A DNA stretch of 64,000 nt, taken from the NCBI GenBank assembly GCA_023053685.1, contig JALIGW010000020.1, forward strand, positions 488,001-552,000. The letters are read 5' to 3'. The position numbers and the translations under genes are program-made. Origin of the DNA: Diadophis punctatus similis (lineage: Eukaryota; Chordata; Lepidosauria; Squamata; Dipsadidae). Shown piece after piece: positions 1-11,500 of the stretch (the first letter of the stretch is position 1; the number at the start of each line of letters is the position of its first letter). A model generated the notes under the pieces. It saw only the letters and a program-made list of their open reading frames with translations, made no database searches and was not told where the DNA came from.

Positions 1-77
1 GAAAGAAGTTAGGAAGGAAGGAAGACAGAAAGAAGGAAGGAAGAAAGGAAGGAAGGAAGAAGAAAGAAGACAGACAG

Positions 78-114
<37 letters not shown>

Positions 115-173
115 TGTTAGAAAAGAGGAAGGAAGGAGGGAAGGAAGGAAGGAAGAAAGAAAGAAAGAAAGAT

Positions 174-259
<86 letters not shown>

Positions 260-268
260 TTAGTTGTA
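1..268. repeat. Purine-rich GAAA/GGAA microsatellite
   Basis: Irregular AAGG and AGAC units grade into a GA run and then about 25 GAAA units. The open frame of repeating Phe-Leu-Ser on the other strand is only the translation of the repeat. Confidence 0.95.
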
Positions 269-311
269 TGGCCAGTCCTACGGGAGTGGGGCGGCATACA
301 AAAACGACCAA

Positions 312-671
312 AATAAATAAATAAATAATTTTTAATCAGGAACCCACCCACCCCGGTCAATGGTGTCCCTCTTTACCAATCTTAAAATCTGGTCACCTTA
401 GTAAAAACTGATGCCTTGAATTGGCTTCCTTCCGAAAAGATAAAAGAATCAATTCAAAGGATTTTTTGGAATCAGTTTTAAGCAATGTACAGTTGATTGC
501 TTAAAACTGATTCCAAAGAACTCTATGAACCATCCCTCAGTTACAATCAGAACTACAAACTGAAAAAAGTAGATGGTTAACCTGTCATCAGAATGTATGC
601 ATGCATCATATTTGGCATCAGTTATACACAGGGATTTTTCTGAGTAATTTAGCACCAAACTTCTCTAATCC
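312..671. other. No recognisable feature
   Basis: AT-rich sequence without a convincing exon or repeat. It lies downstream of the third cytokine exon (minus strand), so it is probably intronic. Confidence 0.4.
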
Positions 672-841
672 CTAATCACAGTTCAGAGTCATCTGAACTG
701 CAAGATGGGTGGCAAATAAATTTGATAAATTAAATAAATATGTCTCATAAACCAGGAAAATACATTTCACTTCTGTATTGACTAAATCATTAAGGATGCA
801 TTCATGGTTTGGAAACACCTTAAGGACAACAAAAAAATTAC

Positions 842-980
842 CTCGTGTTGGCTTGAATGCATTGAATAAATCTTCCATTTGCTTCTCCCATGACATCTTA
901 TATAATTTATTTGCCATGTCTCTTCCCTTTTCAAACTGTTTAAACTTCTTTAAGTTTTCTTGACCTTCAGGTTGTGTCAT
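842..980 (-). CDS. First coding exon of a third IL-1-family cytokine paralogue (partial gene)
   Basis: The minus strand reads an exon ending in CGA G followed by a GTAATT donor, so it ends in phase 1 like the first coding exons of the two complete genes at 38701 and 48788. From the ATG at 917 it encodes 25 residues including MSWEKQMEDLFNAFKP, which aligns with KSWDEEMADLFHDFKP of gene 1. An in-frame ATG at 980 would add 21 residues (beginning MTQPEGQ). The ATG at 917 has the stronger context (GACATGG) and matches the start used by the other genes. A candidate acceptor (CTGCCAG) lies at 1051. Exons two to four are not found between 1 and 841 and presumably lie beyond the left edge. The link to the IL-1 family rests on similarity to the other two first exons, because this segment carries no family signature itself. 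Confidence 0.6.
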
Positions 981-1473
981 TGTTTTGTTCTTATCAACGA
1001 TAGACCTGGAAAGAGCTTTTTTTAAAAAAGGATTCCCTTAGCTTTGCTTCCTGGCAGACTAAAAACTGAAAGCATCAAACACACTCTAAATAATTTATTT
1101 TTATATTGTTATTTTTTAAAATGTGTTAAAATGTTTAGTTAATTTAAAAAGTTGCTTTGCAGAGTGAGAGAGTGGCATATACAGTAAATTGAATGAATGA
1201 AAAAATGAAATGAAATGAAAAAATTCTCACTATAGTATTTGAAAAAGAAAGTTCTTTAAAAACAGGCGTGAACAAAAAGAGGATTTGTGAAGAATGGTTG
1301 GCTTTAGACAGGATAATGTCTGTGTTTATCCCAAACAAAAGACATTTCTGAAGTGATAAAATTTACCAAACTTGACACAATGGATGGATGGATTTTAAAC
1401 AAATTGCCCATTTAACCTATGGAACCCTGGGCAACCAAGATAAAAACATAACATATTGTTTTACATATTTTAT
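981..1473. other. Probable 5' non-coding part and intron of the third cytokine paralogue
   Basis: AT-rich. Bases 981-1050 could be 5' untranslated exon sequence after the acceptor at 1051. Nothing else is recognised. Confidence 0.35.
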
Positions 1474-1868
1474 TAAGAGTTTTTAAAAGAAGATAAAGAT
1501 TAACAAATAACTAATATAAAGAAAGGAAAAAAGAAAAAGTCAAAAAGTACAAAAAGAAGAAATGAAAAGAATTAGAAAGAAGTAGCTTATGATTTTCTTT
1601 GTAGCAAATGCAATTACAAAATTACTTCTTACTCTATGGTTGCAAAAAGAAAAGCTCTGCTTTTTCTATTATCTGTTTTTTCTAATCCTCAAAGCCAAAA
1701 ATCATAAAACCTCCCCCCCCCATTTCATGAAATAAGTCTACGAGGGGTTTGTAATCAGCAATAAACATACACGTTATCTTTTCTCTAATCAGGGAAGTGA
1801 GTTTGGCCATGTCTGCAAATTCCATCATTTTCACCAACCAGTCCTCCATTGTAGGTAGTGCCACATCC
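1474..1868 (-). mobile_element. LINE-1 ORF2 3' fragment
   Basis: The minus strand at 1682-1864 reads MEDWLVKMMEFADMAKLTSL, then a WKPLVDLFHE-like segment (here YKPLVDLFHE). This resembles the C-terminus of vertebrate L1 ORF2 after the reverse transcriptase. An AT-rich 3' untranslated region follows down to about 1474. It is 5' truncated. Family assignment is by pattern recognition only. Confidence 0.5.
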
Positions 1869-2349
1869 TTCTAAGTTTGAAATATAATAATCTCACAGCA
1901 CTTATCATATATAAAAATGAAGTTTCATGGTCTTTTTTCCTAGCTGTCTATCCATCAATCCCAAAAAGGAAATCCTCTGGTTTCTATTTTATATTACTTT
2001 TTATTAATTTTGGATTAGTGTATGTATTTGCAGCTAAAATTTTCTTGCCTTTTTAGAATAGAATAGAATAGAATTTTTTATTGGCCAAGTGTGATTGGAC
2101 ACACAAGGAATTTGTCTTGGTGCATATACTCTTAGTGTACATAAAAGAAAAGATACATTCATCAAGAATCATAAGGTACAACACTTAATGATAGTCCGGG
2201 TACAATTAAGCAATCAAATCATATTAGGAACCAGTCAATATAAATTGTAAGGATACAAGCAACAAAGTTACAGTCATATAGTTATTAGTGGGAGGAGATG
2301 GGTGATGGGAACGATGAGAAGATAGATAGTAGTGCAGACTTAGTAAATA

Positions 2350-3210
2350 CCATATTTTTCGGAGTATAAGATGCACCGGAGTATAAGACGCACCTTAGTT
2401 ATGGGGGAGGAAAACAAGGAAAAAAGGCCTCTGCCTCCCAGCAATTTGGCAAACAGCAAACAGCACAGATGATACACTATTTGCTGTGTATTTATGTGCA
2501 TGTGTGCCTGACCCATAGAAATAGTAAAGAATTGGAGAAATGTACATTATGGCAGTTATGCCAGAAAGTTTTCTTAAATGTAATCACACTAACTTTTCCC
2601 AATTATTTAAATAGATCTACTCCAAACATGACTAAGTCAGAATTTAACTCAGCTGCTTTATCTTAATATAAACAGGGCACTGTTACCTTTCAGACTATAT
2701 TTGTACAGAGCTGTTAAAATTAATTAAAATTTCTGGAAGTATACATTATTCTCTATTATTTTAAAGAAGACACAATAGCACTGGCCCTCTTCAGATCAAG
2801 CATTTATTTTAAAAAGCTTCTTCATTTTGTTAAGTTGTCTAGAACAATAAAAAGCAGTCTTTAAAAAATAAGTCTAATAATTTGAACATTCTACAGACAT
2901 TTATAGTTATTTACTCCCCCCCCCCCAGTTCAGCAGAAAATAAAAATTTGCTGTGTCTCTCCCAGCTATTTGCCTCTTTGTAGCTAGTTTCAGTTTCAGT
3001 TTTGCACGTGGCAAATCAGCTGGGGGTCGGGAAGCTGATAATGACTTACTTGGCTTAACAGGCTCTTCCCTGCTTGCTGCAAGGAGGTAAATTGCTGGAA
3101 AGCAAAGGCCAAAGGGTGGTTGGGGCTACATTCGGTGTATAAGACACACCCAAGTTTTCACCCTCTTTTGGGGGGGTAAAAAGGTGTGTCTTATACTCCG
3201 AAAAATACAG
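2350..3210. mobile_element. TA-flanked MITE (Tc1/mariner-like by target site)
   Basis: Terminal inverted repeats of about 22 bp (left CCATATTTTTCGGAGTATAA, right the complement ending TACTCCGAAAAATACAG) are flanked by TA at 2348-2349 and 3211-3212. The interior repeats the AGTATAAGACGCACC motif. No transposase is encoded. Confidence 0.75.
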
Positions 3211-3429
3211 TAGTTGTTTAGTTAGAAACTTAAAAATTAGTTGTTTAGCAGAGTGATGGCATGAGGGAAAAACTGTCCTTGTGTCTAGTTGTTCTGGTGT
3301 GCAGTGCCCTATATCGTCGTTTTGAGGGTAGAAGTTGAAACAATTTATGTCCAGGATGTCAGGGGTCTGTAGATATTTTCACAGCCCTCTTTTTGACTTG
3401 TGCAGTATACAGGTCCTCAATGGAAGGCA

Positions 3430-3830
3430 GGTTGTATTTGTATATTTGTATTTGTATTTTTATTTGTTTATTTGTCAAGCATATATGATTATAAACAAAG
3501 TATAAACAGTAAAACATGATTGAATATATATGTAATAGTACAAGCATGAATACGAGTAAAAGAGGTATGAATATATGTGAACATTAGGACAAGAACGGTA
3601 GGCACGATTGTGTGCTTATGCACGCCCCTTACTGACCTCTTAGGAATGGGGTGAGGTCGATGGTAGATAATCTGAGGTTGAAGTTTTTGGGGTTTGGGGA
3701 AGAAACTACTGAGTCAGGTAAAGTGTTCCAGGCGTTGACAACTCTGTTGTTGAAGTCGAATTTTTTGCAATCAAGTCTGGAGCGGTTTACATTAAGTTTG
3801 TATCTATTGTGAGCTATAGGTTGGTAGCAA
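3430..3830 (-). mobile_element. L3-like LINE 3' end nested in the older LINE
   Basis: The minus strand encodes the C-terminal motif HNRYKLNVNRSRLDC and then SVVSSPNPKNFNLRLS, matching the L3-like elements at 8788 and 12907. An ATTT-rich tail faces low coordinates. The junctions share AGGTTG, consistent with a short target duplication, and the uninterrupted host sequence is seen near 56815-56835. Confidence 0.8.
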
Positions 3831-5676
3831 TTGTTTTTTTCTGCAGTTCTGATTATCCTCTGAAGTCTGTGTCTGTCTTGTTGGGTTGCAGAAGCAAACC
3901 AGGCAGTTATATAGATGCAGATGACAGACTCAATAATTCCTCTGTAGAACTGAATCAGCAGCTCATTGGGTAGTTTCAGCTTTCTGAATTGGCGCAGAAA
4001 GAGCATTCTTTGTTGTGCTTTATTGATGATGTTTTTGATGTTAGGTGTCCATTTTAGATCTTGCGATATGGTAGAACCTAGAAATTTGAAGGTCTCTACT
4101 GTTGATACTGTGTTGTCTAGTATTGTAAGAAGTGGAAGTATGGGCAGGTTTCTCCTAAAGTCTACCACCATTTCTAGGGTTTTGAGTATTCAGTTCCAGA
4201 TTGTTCCCGTCGCACCACAAGATTAGTTGTTCAACCTCCTGTCTATATGCGGATTCATCATTGTCTCGAATGAGTCCGATCACTGTTGTGTCATCTGCGA
4301 ACTTCAGTAGTTTAACAGATGGATAGTTAGAGATGCAGTCATTGGTATATAGAGAGAAGAGAAGTGGAGAGAGCACACAGCCTTGGGGGGGGCCCTGTGC
4401 TAATTGTACAGGTATCTGGTGTGATTCTGCTTAGCTTCACTTGCTGCTTCCTGTTTGTCAGGAAGCTTATGATCCACTTACAAGTGTGTTCAGGTACCGC
4501 TAGCTGGTTCAACTTAGTTAGAAGAGTGTCTGGAATGATGGTATTGAATGCTGAACTAAAGTCTACAAAGAGGACCCTTGCATAGGTCTTTGGAGATTTA
4601 AGATGTTGTAGGATGTAGTGCAGAGCCATATTAACAGCATCATCTCTTGATCTGTTTGCTCAGTATGTAAATTGCAGGGGGTCTAAAAGTGGATCCGTGA
4701 TGGTTTTCAAGTGGGACAGCACTAGCCTTTCAAAGGTTTTCATAACTACAGATGTTAGAGCAACTGGTCTGTAGTCGTTCAGTTCCTTGATGGTGGGCTT
4801 CTTCGGCACTGGGATGATAGTAGAGCATTTGAAGCAAGAAGGAACATAGCATATCTCTAGCGATTTATTGAAGATTCAGGTGAAGATGGGGGCCAATTGG
4901 TCAGCACAGACTTTTAAGCAAGAAGGAGTTATCTTGTCTGGGCCTGGAGCTTCTCCTGGCTTTTGTCTGTGAAATAGGTCTTGCACTTCCTTTTCTGTGA
5001 TCACTAGGGGTTGTGAACCCAATGGTATGGGGTCAGTTGTAGGAGGCTTGGCTGTTGTTGGTGTGTCTGAGATGGGGGTTGTGGAGATAGGTGGCTGTAG
5101 TTTCCTTTCAAACCTGCAGTAAAACACATTCAGGTTATCTGCCAGTTGTTGATTTCCTTCAGCCTGGGAAAGTGGTTTTCCATAACCAGTGATATTTTTA
5201 GGAGTTCTCTGCATGTTTGCTAGTTCATTTGTTGAGAACTGATTCTTTAGCTTTTCAGAGTAGTTCCTTTTTGCTGCTCTGATCTCCCTTGTTAATACAT
5301 TTCTGGCCTGATTGTACAGCATTTTATCACCTTTTCTATAGGCTTCCTCTTTGGAACAATGTAGCTGCTTAAGTTTAGCTGTGAACCAAGGTTTGTTATT
5401 GCTGTATATTCTCAAGTTCCTGGTCGGTACATATAGGTCTTCACAGAAGCTGACATATGATGTTACAGTATCTGTGAGTTCATCCAGATCTGCAGAGGTA
5501 TCTTCAAAAATATTCCAATCAGTGCAGTCAAAGCAAGCATGTAGCTTTAACTTTGCCTCCTCAGTCCAAGTCATCACTGTTTTAATTGTTGGTTTTGTGG
5601 TTTTAAGTCTTTGCCTGTAAGCAGGTACAAGGTGAATCATGCAATGATCAGAGTGTCCCACAGCTGCTCGTGGCAA
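3629..5676 (-). pseudogene. LINE reverse transcriptase remnants
   Basis: In minus-strand order, 4876-5676 holds the linker and RT start (VGHSDHCMIH, then EAPGPDK). The RT fingers and palm at 4339-4629 include VDFSSAFNTI. The catalytic box LLKFADDTTVIGL is at 4155-4376, and the thumb (LGSTISQDLKW, FYRGIIESV) is at 3840-4171. Several frameshifts separate the pieces. At 3830 the frame runs directly into the C-terminus of an inserted L3-like LINE, giving a chimeric open frame. Non-functional. Confidence 0.75.
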
Positions 5677-5688
5677 AGACCGATAAGC

Positions 5689-6034
5689 CAGGGGTGGGTT
5701 CCTCCTGGTTCGGACCGGATCGCCTGAACCGGTAGCGACCTGCTGGTGACATCACTGTCGGTGCCGTTCCGTGCGTGCTGCCATCTTTTTTTGCATTTTC
5801 CCCCTTCCGCAGCTTGAAAAAGAGCCCGTCCGCCCGCAGGCGAATTCTGTCTTTTATTTCTTCGCCCGAAGCACAGCTGATGAGCTCCTCAGCTGTGTTA
5901 CGGGCTAATTCCTGCTTCTGAGCATGTGCGGAAGCCAAATCGCACGGGAGGATGCGCACGCGAGTGGAGCAAGCGTGCACACGTGAAACGTCACGATGCG
6001 AACTGGTGGCGAACGTAAGTGGAACCCACCCCTG
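5689..6034. mobile_element. hAT-type MITE (CAGGGGTGGGTTCC ends)
   Basis: The element begins CAGGGGTGGGTTCC and ends GGAACCCACCCCTG. It is flanked by CGATAAGC (5681-5688) and CAATAAGC (6035-6042), an 8-bp target duplication with one mismatch, as expected of hAT elements. It splits the endonuclease of the host LINE. Confidence 0.9.
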
Positions 6035-6566
6035 CAATAAGCATCTTTTAGTGTTGTATAGCAATGGTCTAAAGTATTCTTGCCTCTAGTGGGACAATTG
6101 ACATGCTGAAAGTATTTTGGTAGTTCTTTACTAAAGTTTACCTTGTTTAAATTTCCCAAAATGATGGCCAGTGAGTCAGGGTATTTGGCTTCAGCCTCCA
6201 TAATTTGGTCAGTTGGAGTTCTTAATGCCTTGTTTACACAAGCTTGTGGCGGGACATACACAGCAATTAGTAGAAATGATGAAAACTCACGTGGAGAGTA
6301 AAATGGTTTACAGTTGAGAAGTAAAGACTCTAAGTTTTCATCACAGAATTTATATATTATAGTTATATCCTGATATATAAGCATAAGCCTCTTCCCTTCT
6401 TTTTACCACATGTTCCTGCAATTCTGTCTGATCGTTGAATCTGAAACCCTGGGATATGCAGGCTGCTATCATCAACTGATTCATTTAACCAGGTTTCAGA
6501 GAAGCATAATATTGCTGAGTTGTAAAAATCAGAATTGCATCTGTTTAAAAGGAGTATTTCATCCAT
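6035..6566 (-). pseudogene. LINE endonuclease remnant
   Basis: Minus-strand motifs LCFSETWLNESVDDSSL, LLIAVYVPPQA and IILGNLNKVNF correspond to an apurinic-type endonuclease (SETWL box, then a GDFN-type box degraded to GNLN). The domain continues past the hAT insertion with VGHSDHCMIH near 5650. The usual GD of the GDFN box is lost, so the copy is dead. Confidence 0.7.
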
Positions 6567-6905
6567 CTTATTTGCAAGTGAACATAAGTTGGTTAAGAAG
6601 ATTGATGGTGGGGGGGGGGTTATTTCTCCTATTCCTTAGCCTGTTTAAAATGCCTGCCCTTTTACCTCTCTGTCTTCGTTTCCTCCATTTGGTTTTTACC
6701 ACCAAACATGATTTTATAAAAAATTCTCTTTAAGATTAAAATATAATGTAAATTTCAACATATTTTCTTATTGTTCCATTTGTATATTGTAACCAAACTA
6801 AAAGCATAATATAATGATAAAAATCAATTTTAAAAAATTACAAATTATTCCAACTTCTTAAGTCTTAGTATATTTCTTTCACATTCAGAAACAGAAGATT
6901 GCAAG

Positions 6906-6935
6906 GTGTGTGTATGTGTGTGTGTGTGTGTGTGT
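6906..6935. repeat. (TG)n microsatellite
   Basis: Short TG dinucleotide run just before the gypsy 5' LTR. Confidence 0.9.
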
Positions 6936-6946
6936 AAAGCAGCTGG

Positions 6947-7304
6947 TGTCAACCATGAAGCTGGTCTGACTGAGGCCATTTTTGGACAGGGAGGAATAGA
7001 TAGTTGAGGAAGTATAGTTAAAACAAAATACTTCTCTTGGGAACCAAATATATTCCTGCAGGTGTTCGGAAGGAGGGGACTAATGTCACCTAGCAACTGG
7101 ACTGTATCCTGATTGGGCCATGCCACTGGTTGTTTTGGGAAAGTGACAAACTTTTACTTTTAATTAGGTGAAAACTGCAGGAATATTCAGAGTCAATTTT
7201 CACCAGCCTGTGCCAATATGACATATTAAATAAACTTATTCTTTGAGGAATCTACCTGCCTCGGAGTTTTGTTTGCTATGGGTATGTTACTTGGAACCCT
7301 GACA
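6947..7304 (+). repeat. Gypsy 5' LTR
   Basis: TGTCAACC start and GGAACCCTGACA end. It contains an AATAAA signal near 7226. It aligns along its length with the 3' LTR at 12537-12933, which carries about 30 extra bases near its start. Confidence 0.85.
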
Positions 7305-7327
7305 TTAAACTGACACTTCTAAACTTC

Positions 7328-8530
7328 ATGCTCCAGCCGAAGCCGATATCCAGGGTCCTGAACCACAGCCGCTTACCCGATCTACACGGGCAGCAGGAAG
7401 ACTCAGGGAAGATGGAGAAGGAGATTGAAGAAGCCATGGGTGCCTGCGGGGTTTGTGGAGAACCCCTTGAGAGCCTGCCAATCCCCTTGGAGACTCAATG
7501 GGTGGCAGAAGCAGTGGCAGAGATCACACGCCAGGTGGATGCCCGACCCAAGGTCCCCAGAGTGGCTGACCACCGAGGAGCTCTACCAGGCGGAGGGAGA
7601 CTTCAGCTGCTGGCCTTTGTTCCAGGAGCCAGTGAGAGAATGCCCCATGACTTTGATGAGGGAGTCAAGGACCATGATCCCTGAGTGGAGGTTGATGGTG
7701 CCCCTGGACCTTAGCGAATCCGGAGATCAGAAGTACCAGACTGCGGCCCATAGCCAGACCCTAGAGGGGCTGCCAGAGAAATTAAATTGGCTGAGCCTTG
7801 GCAGTGTGGGTCATTAGCACAAACCTGAATGCACAAAAGTAATCTTGAGCCAGCCAACACAGAAGTTCCCCCCCCAGGGGACCCAGTCTACCCAAGCCGC
7901 AAGCCATCCACCGCTCCCATCGGCACAATCCAGCCCAAGGCCAATTCCTCCCAGGCAGGACCAGTCAACCATGATGGGGACCTGTGCTGCCAGCCCTGTG
8001 CTGCTCCCCTCAGCCCGGTCAAGCCTGGGACTGCAACGGAGCCTGCCAAGACACAGGAGGCTGGCCAGCCCAGCTAGACAGCCCCAGCTGCTGCCAGATT
8101 GGTAAGTGCCACCCAGCTGGGCTTATTACCTGGGGCAAGGCTGGGTCCAAGCTCAATGGGCTCCAGCCCCTGCCCCTGCACCGCCACCTCCCCCTCTGCC
8201 TTGGCCGGCTAATCTGCCACATTACAGAGCAGCCTTCAATGGGAGCCCGGACAAGTTGGCTTTCTACCTGAACTGGGTGTGGACCCATGCCGATCGCTAT
8301 GAGGACAACTACCCTAATGACCAGGTAATCGTCAAAGTCATCACAGAGAATCTAGATGAGGAGGCTGTGGAGTGGGTGGCACAACTGCGCAACAAAGATG
8401 CTCCAGAGCTGGGGAACATCAATGACTTCCTGCAGGAGTTGAGGAGTAGATTCAAAGATGAATCCCAAGGCCAAGAAGCTGGGGCGGAAATCAAAAGCAT
8501 TAAGCAGTGGGGTCACCCAGCCAAGGAATA
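7328..8530 (+). pseudogene. Gypsy gag, first part
   Basis: A glutamate-rich leader (KMEKEIEEAMGACGVCGEP), a proline-rich stretch near 8160-8210, and then a capsid-like segment at 8220-8530 (GSPDKLAFYLNWVWTHADRY, later FLQELRSRFKDES) resemble gypsy/Sushi-type and domesticated RTL/PNMA gag. The frame is broken by shifts and ends at the LINE insertion. Confidence 0.7.
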
Positions 8531-8531
8531 T

Positions 8532-8598
<67 letters not shown>

Positions 8599-8655
8599 TT
8601 TGTTTGTTTGTTTGTTTGTTTGTTTGTTTGTTTGTTTATTTATTTATTTATATAC
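8529..8655. repeat. (TTTA)n/(TTTG)n microsatellite at LINE tail
   Basis: About 20 TTTA units followed by 8 TTTG units, at the poly(A)-like 3' tail of the minus-strand LINE. Confidence 0.9.
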
Positions 8656-9840
8656 ATATATTTTATTTATTTGTCAAACAGGATAGTAGTTGCTTGTATA
8701 AACATAATATAAGTAAAAAGTACCGATAATAGAGGACAATAGGACAGTAGGACAGGGACGGTAGGCACAGTGGTGTTTACAGACCTCTTATAGACTTCTT
8801 AGAAATGGGGAGAGATCTACTATAGACAGTCTAAGGTTAAAGTTTTGGGGCTTTGGGGAAGAAACCACAGAGTCAGGTAGTGCATTCCAGGCATTGATCA
8901 CTCTGTTGCTGAAGTCATATTTTCTGCAGTCGAGTTTGGAGCAGTTTACATTAAGTTTGAATCTATTATGTGCTCGTGTATTGTTGCAGTTGAAGCTGAA
9001 GTAATCATTGACAGAAAGGACTTTTTGATATATGATTTTATGAACTACATTTAGATCAGATCGGAGGCGGCGTAGCTGTAAATTGTCTAATCCCAATATT
9101 TCAAGTCTGGTGGAATAAGGTATTTTATTGCGAGCAGAGGAGTGGAGGGCTTTTTTTGTAAAATATTTCTGGACTCTCTCGATTGTATTAATGTTTGTTA
9201 TGCAGTGCGGGTTCCAGACAGGTGAGCTGTATTCCAGAATTGGTCTAACAAATGTTTTGTATGCTCTGGTTAGCAGTGTAATATTGCCAGAGAAGAAGCT
9301 ATGCAAGATTAGATTAACAACTCTCAGAGCCTTTTTGGCAATGTTGTTACAGTGGGATCTAGCACTTAGGTCGTTGGATATGAGTACTCCAAGGTCTTTG
9401 ACAGAGTGAAGGTCGTCTACAAGCTCGTTTCCTCTAAGTTTGTATTTTTTATTCTGATTCTTTTTGCTAATGTGTAGGACAGAGCATTTGTTGGTTGAGA
9501 TTTGAAGTTGCCAGTTGTTTGACCATTCTGCTACATGGTCAAGGTCTTTTTGAAGGATAGTAGCATTGTCGGTGGTGTTAAATAGTTTAACATCATCGGC
9601 AAAGAGAACGCAGTTGCTTATAATATGATCACAAAGATCGTTTATGTAGAGTATGAAGAGTGTTGGTCCTAGAACACTGCCTTGAAGGACACCACTGTTG
9701 ACAGGAGTAGGATTTGATAGGGCACTCCCTATTTTAACCACTTGTCTGCTAGACAGGAATGCAGTTATCCAATCATGTAGGGGTCCAGAGATGCCATAGG
9801 ATTTTAGTCAGATAATATGTCAGAGAATTTCAGAGAATTG
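8529..9840 (-). mobile_element. L3-like LINE, 5' truncated, with TTTA tail
   Basis: The minus strand at 8788-9741 encodes 317 residues: reverse transcriptase from LQGSVLGPTLFILYINDLCD through the catalytic LFADDVKLFN box to the C-terminal SVVSSPKPQNFNLRLS. The 3' untranslated region leads into a TTTA/TTTG tract (8529-8655). The same family occurs at 3430-3830, 12934-14770 and 31490-32155. The low-coordinate end joins the gypsy gag directly. Confidence 0.85.
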
Positions 9841-9855
9841 TCAGGAAATTGCAGC

Positions 9856-10272
9856 TGTCAGGCCGAAGCCATTTTAGTTGGGGTCTTTGGCCTGCCACAC
9901 TTTATACTATTTTAATATGTATTCTTTACTGTGGGAAATTGGGAGGGGGAATTGCATGAGGGCTGTCTGTATGTAGCCATAACAAATTCTTTCTAGAAAG
10001 CCAAGGCCATCCTTTGTTTCTGCACGCCTGCACCTGCATGGAAGGAGATGGGTGGATTCTGTCAGCCTGGCAGTTGAAGATTGGTCAACGTGATGGATTC
10101 GGGGGTGTGGTGGCAAGGGCTTGAACTTTCAACTGGATGGTGAAACCTGAGGGACTTCACATTTGGGTTTCATCCAGATGTGCCAACATGGCTCTGTTAA
10201 TAAATTGGAACTTTGAAAAATACTTTGCCTCGGACTCTGATTTAGTTTTGGATGCTATTTGGAACCCTGACA
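9856..10272 (+). mobile_element. Solo gypsy LTR
   Basis: Starts TGTCAGGCC and ends GGAACCCTGACA. It is flanked by a perfect 5-bp duplication GCAGC (9851-9855 and 10273-10277). It contains AATAAA near 10199. It is related to the LTR at 57608-58509 (other strand) and sits within the gag of an older gypsy. Confidence 0.9.
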
Positions 10273-10800
10273 GCAGCATTGGCCCGAGTACCTCCTGGTC
10301 CACTTCTTCAAGGAGGGCTTGGACAAAGAGTTGCTCCACACCTGCATCTGCTGGGGCATCCCGGACTGCATTCATGTCTGGTACTGGATGGCCATGGCCA
10401 TGGACCTCGAGCTCCACTGGCACAAGAAAGAGACACCAGAGAAGAAACCCAAAAGGCAACTCGGTTGGCAATCTTGGCATCCACCCAGAGGGGAGCCCCA
10501 CGACAGCCATCAAATGTTTCTGTTGTGGCCAACAGGGGTACTGCACATCCAAATGCCTGGCCCCAGGTTCTGTCCCACAGCCAAAGGCCCCCTCATCAGC
10601 CAAACTGAAAAAACCATCTCGAAAGACCACAGAGAGGGGAAACTTTGCCCCCCAAACTGTTGAGGTCTTCCCTCCCCCTAGCGGAGAAGAAACTCTGGGC
10701 CAAGGAGCCCCACCACTGGCAACTGGTGATAGTAACAAGGACAGCAAAGATGACCTGATGGTAAGTGAAGCCATCCGTCCATTCGCTTTCAAGTCGAGGC
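10273..10800 (+). pseudogene. Gypsy gag, second part, with zinc knuckle
   Basis: The capsid C-terminal segment reads LLVHFFKEGLDKELLHTCIC near 10290. A zinc knuckle CFCCGQQGYCTSKC lies near 10520, with the usual His replaced by Tyr. The two parts are in different frames, showing a frameshift since insertion. Confidence 0.7.
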
Positions 10801-10829
10801 TAGTTGTGCCAAAGACAGAGGCGCAGGGT

Positions 10830-11500
10830 TAGATAGAAGCCATCATAGACACAGGGTGCACCCAGTGCCTGATTAGCCTCCCCACCATCCAAAAGCTAGG
10901 AATCAGAACGGGACCCCTAACCAACCCCATATGCTTTGAGCAGGTCAATGGGTTGTTAATAGGGGAGACCCCTGCCATGCTGGTCACAGGCTAGAGATGG
11001 GTCACCACTGGGAACTTACCAGTTCATGGTGGCACCAAAGATGACAGAAGCAATCATCCTGGGCATGGCTAGACAAATGGAGGCCCGCCATCTTGTAGGG
11101 AGATGGCTACAGAAAGCTGAAGCTGGGACTAGAACCCCTTCCCCCTCTGAGCCCTATGGAGGGATGATCTGTCCAGTGGCTAAGCAAAGCAAAAAAAAAC
11201 TGCCGCCGCCTCAGAGCTGCCGCCGGGGAGCCCTCAGATTCCTAAGGAGTACCAAGATTTGGCTGGGCCATTCAGTGAAGAAGAGTGCAACTCGCTACCC
11301 CTTCACCGCCCCACAGACTGTGCCATAGAATTCATGCCAGGAGCTAAACTGCCCAAGCTGAAGATGTACTCCATGACCCCTAGGGTAATGTCAGAATTGA
11401 GGGAGTACATTGACACCAACTTGGCCCACTGATTCATACAGCCAGCTAAGTCCAGAGTGACCACCCCAGTCCTCTTCAAAGAGAAGAAAGATGGGAGGGG
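10830..11500 (+). pseudogene. Gypsy protease and start of reverse transcriptase
   Basis: The aspartic protease motif EAIIDTGCTQCLIS (active-site DTG) is near 10835. At 11300-11490 the typical linker PTDCAIEFMPGAKLPK is followed by PVLFKEKKDG of the RT start. Stops interrupt it. After this point the rest of RT, RNase H and most of integrase are missing, so a large internal deletion has occurred. Confidence 0.75.

Larger units (their letters stand above)
2046..6760 (-). mobile_element. CR1-superfamily LINE (Rex1 or Snake1/L3-like), nearly full length, with nested insertions
   Basis: The minus strand carries in order: apurinic endonuclease pieces (5905-6566), a linker (4876-5676), reverse transcriptase (3840-4876), a C-terminal tail resuming at 3359-3430, and a 3' untranslated region ending in AATAG units at 2056-2074. 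The same element in the plus sense at 56649-57406 ends in a long TTCTA tract. AATAG microsatellite seeding by LINE 3' ends of this kind is known in colubroid snakes. Three later insertions break the element: a TA-flanked MITE (2350-3210), an L3-like LINE end (about 3430-3830) and an hAT MITE (5689-6034). Stops and frameshifts make it inactive. Confidence 0.75.

Noticed and set aside
449..658. Possible downstream exon of the third cytokine paralogue
   Set aside because: The translation lacks the WDLNQK-type block expected of exon 2, and no phase-1 acceptor is evident.
10137..10832. 231-codon frame as a single gene
   Set aside because: It starts inside a solo LTR and runs into gypsy gag in a shifted frame, so it is a chance fusion.
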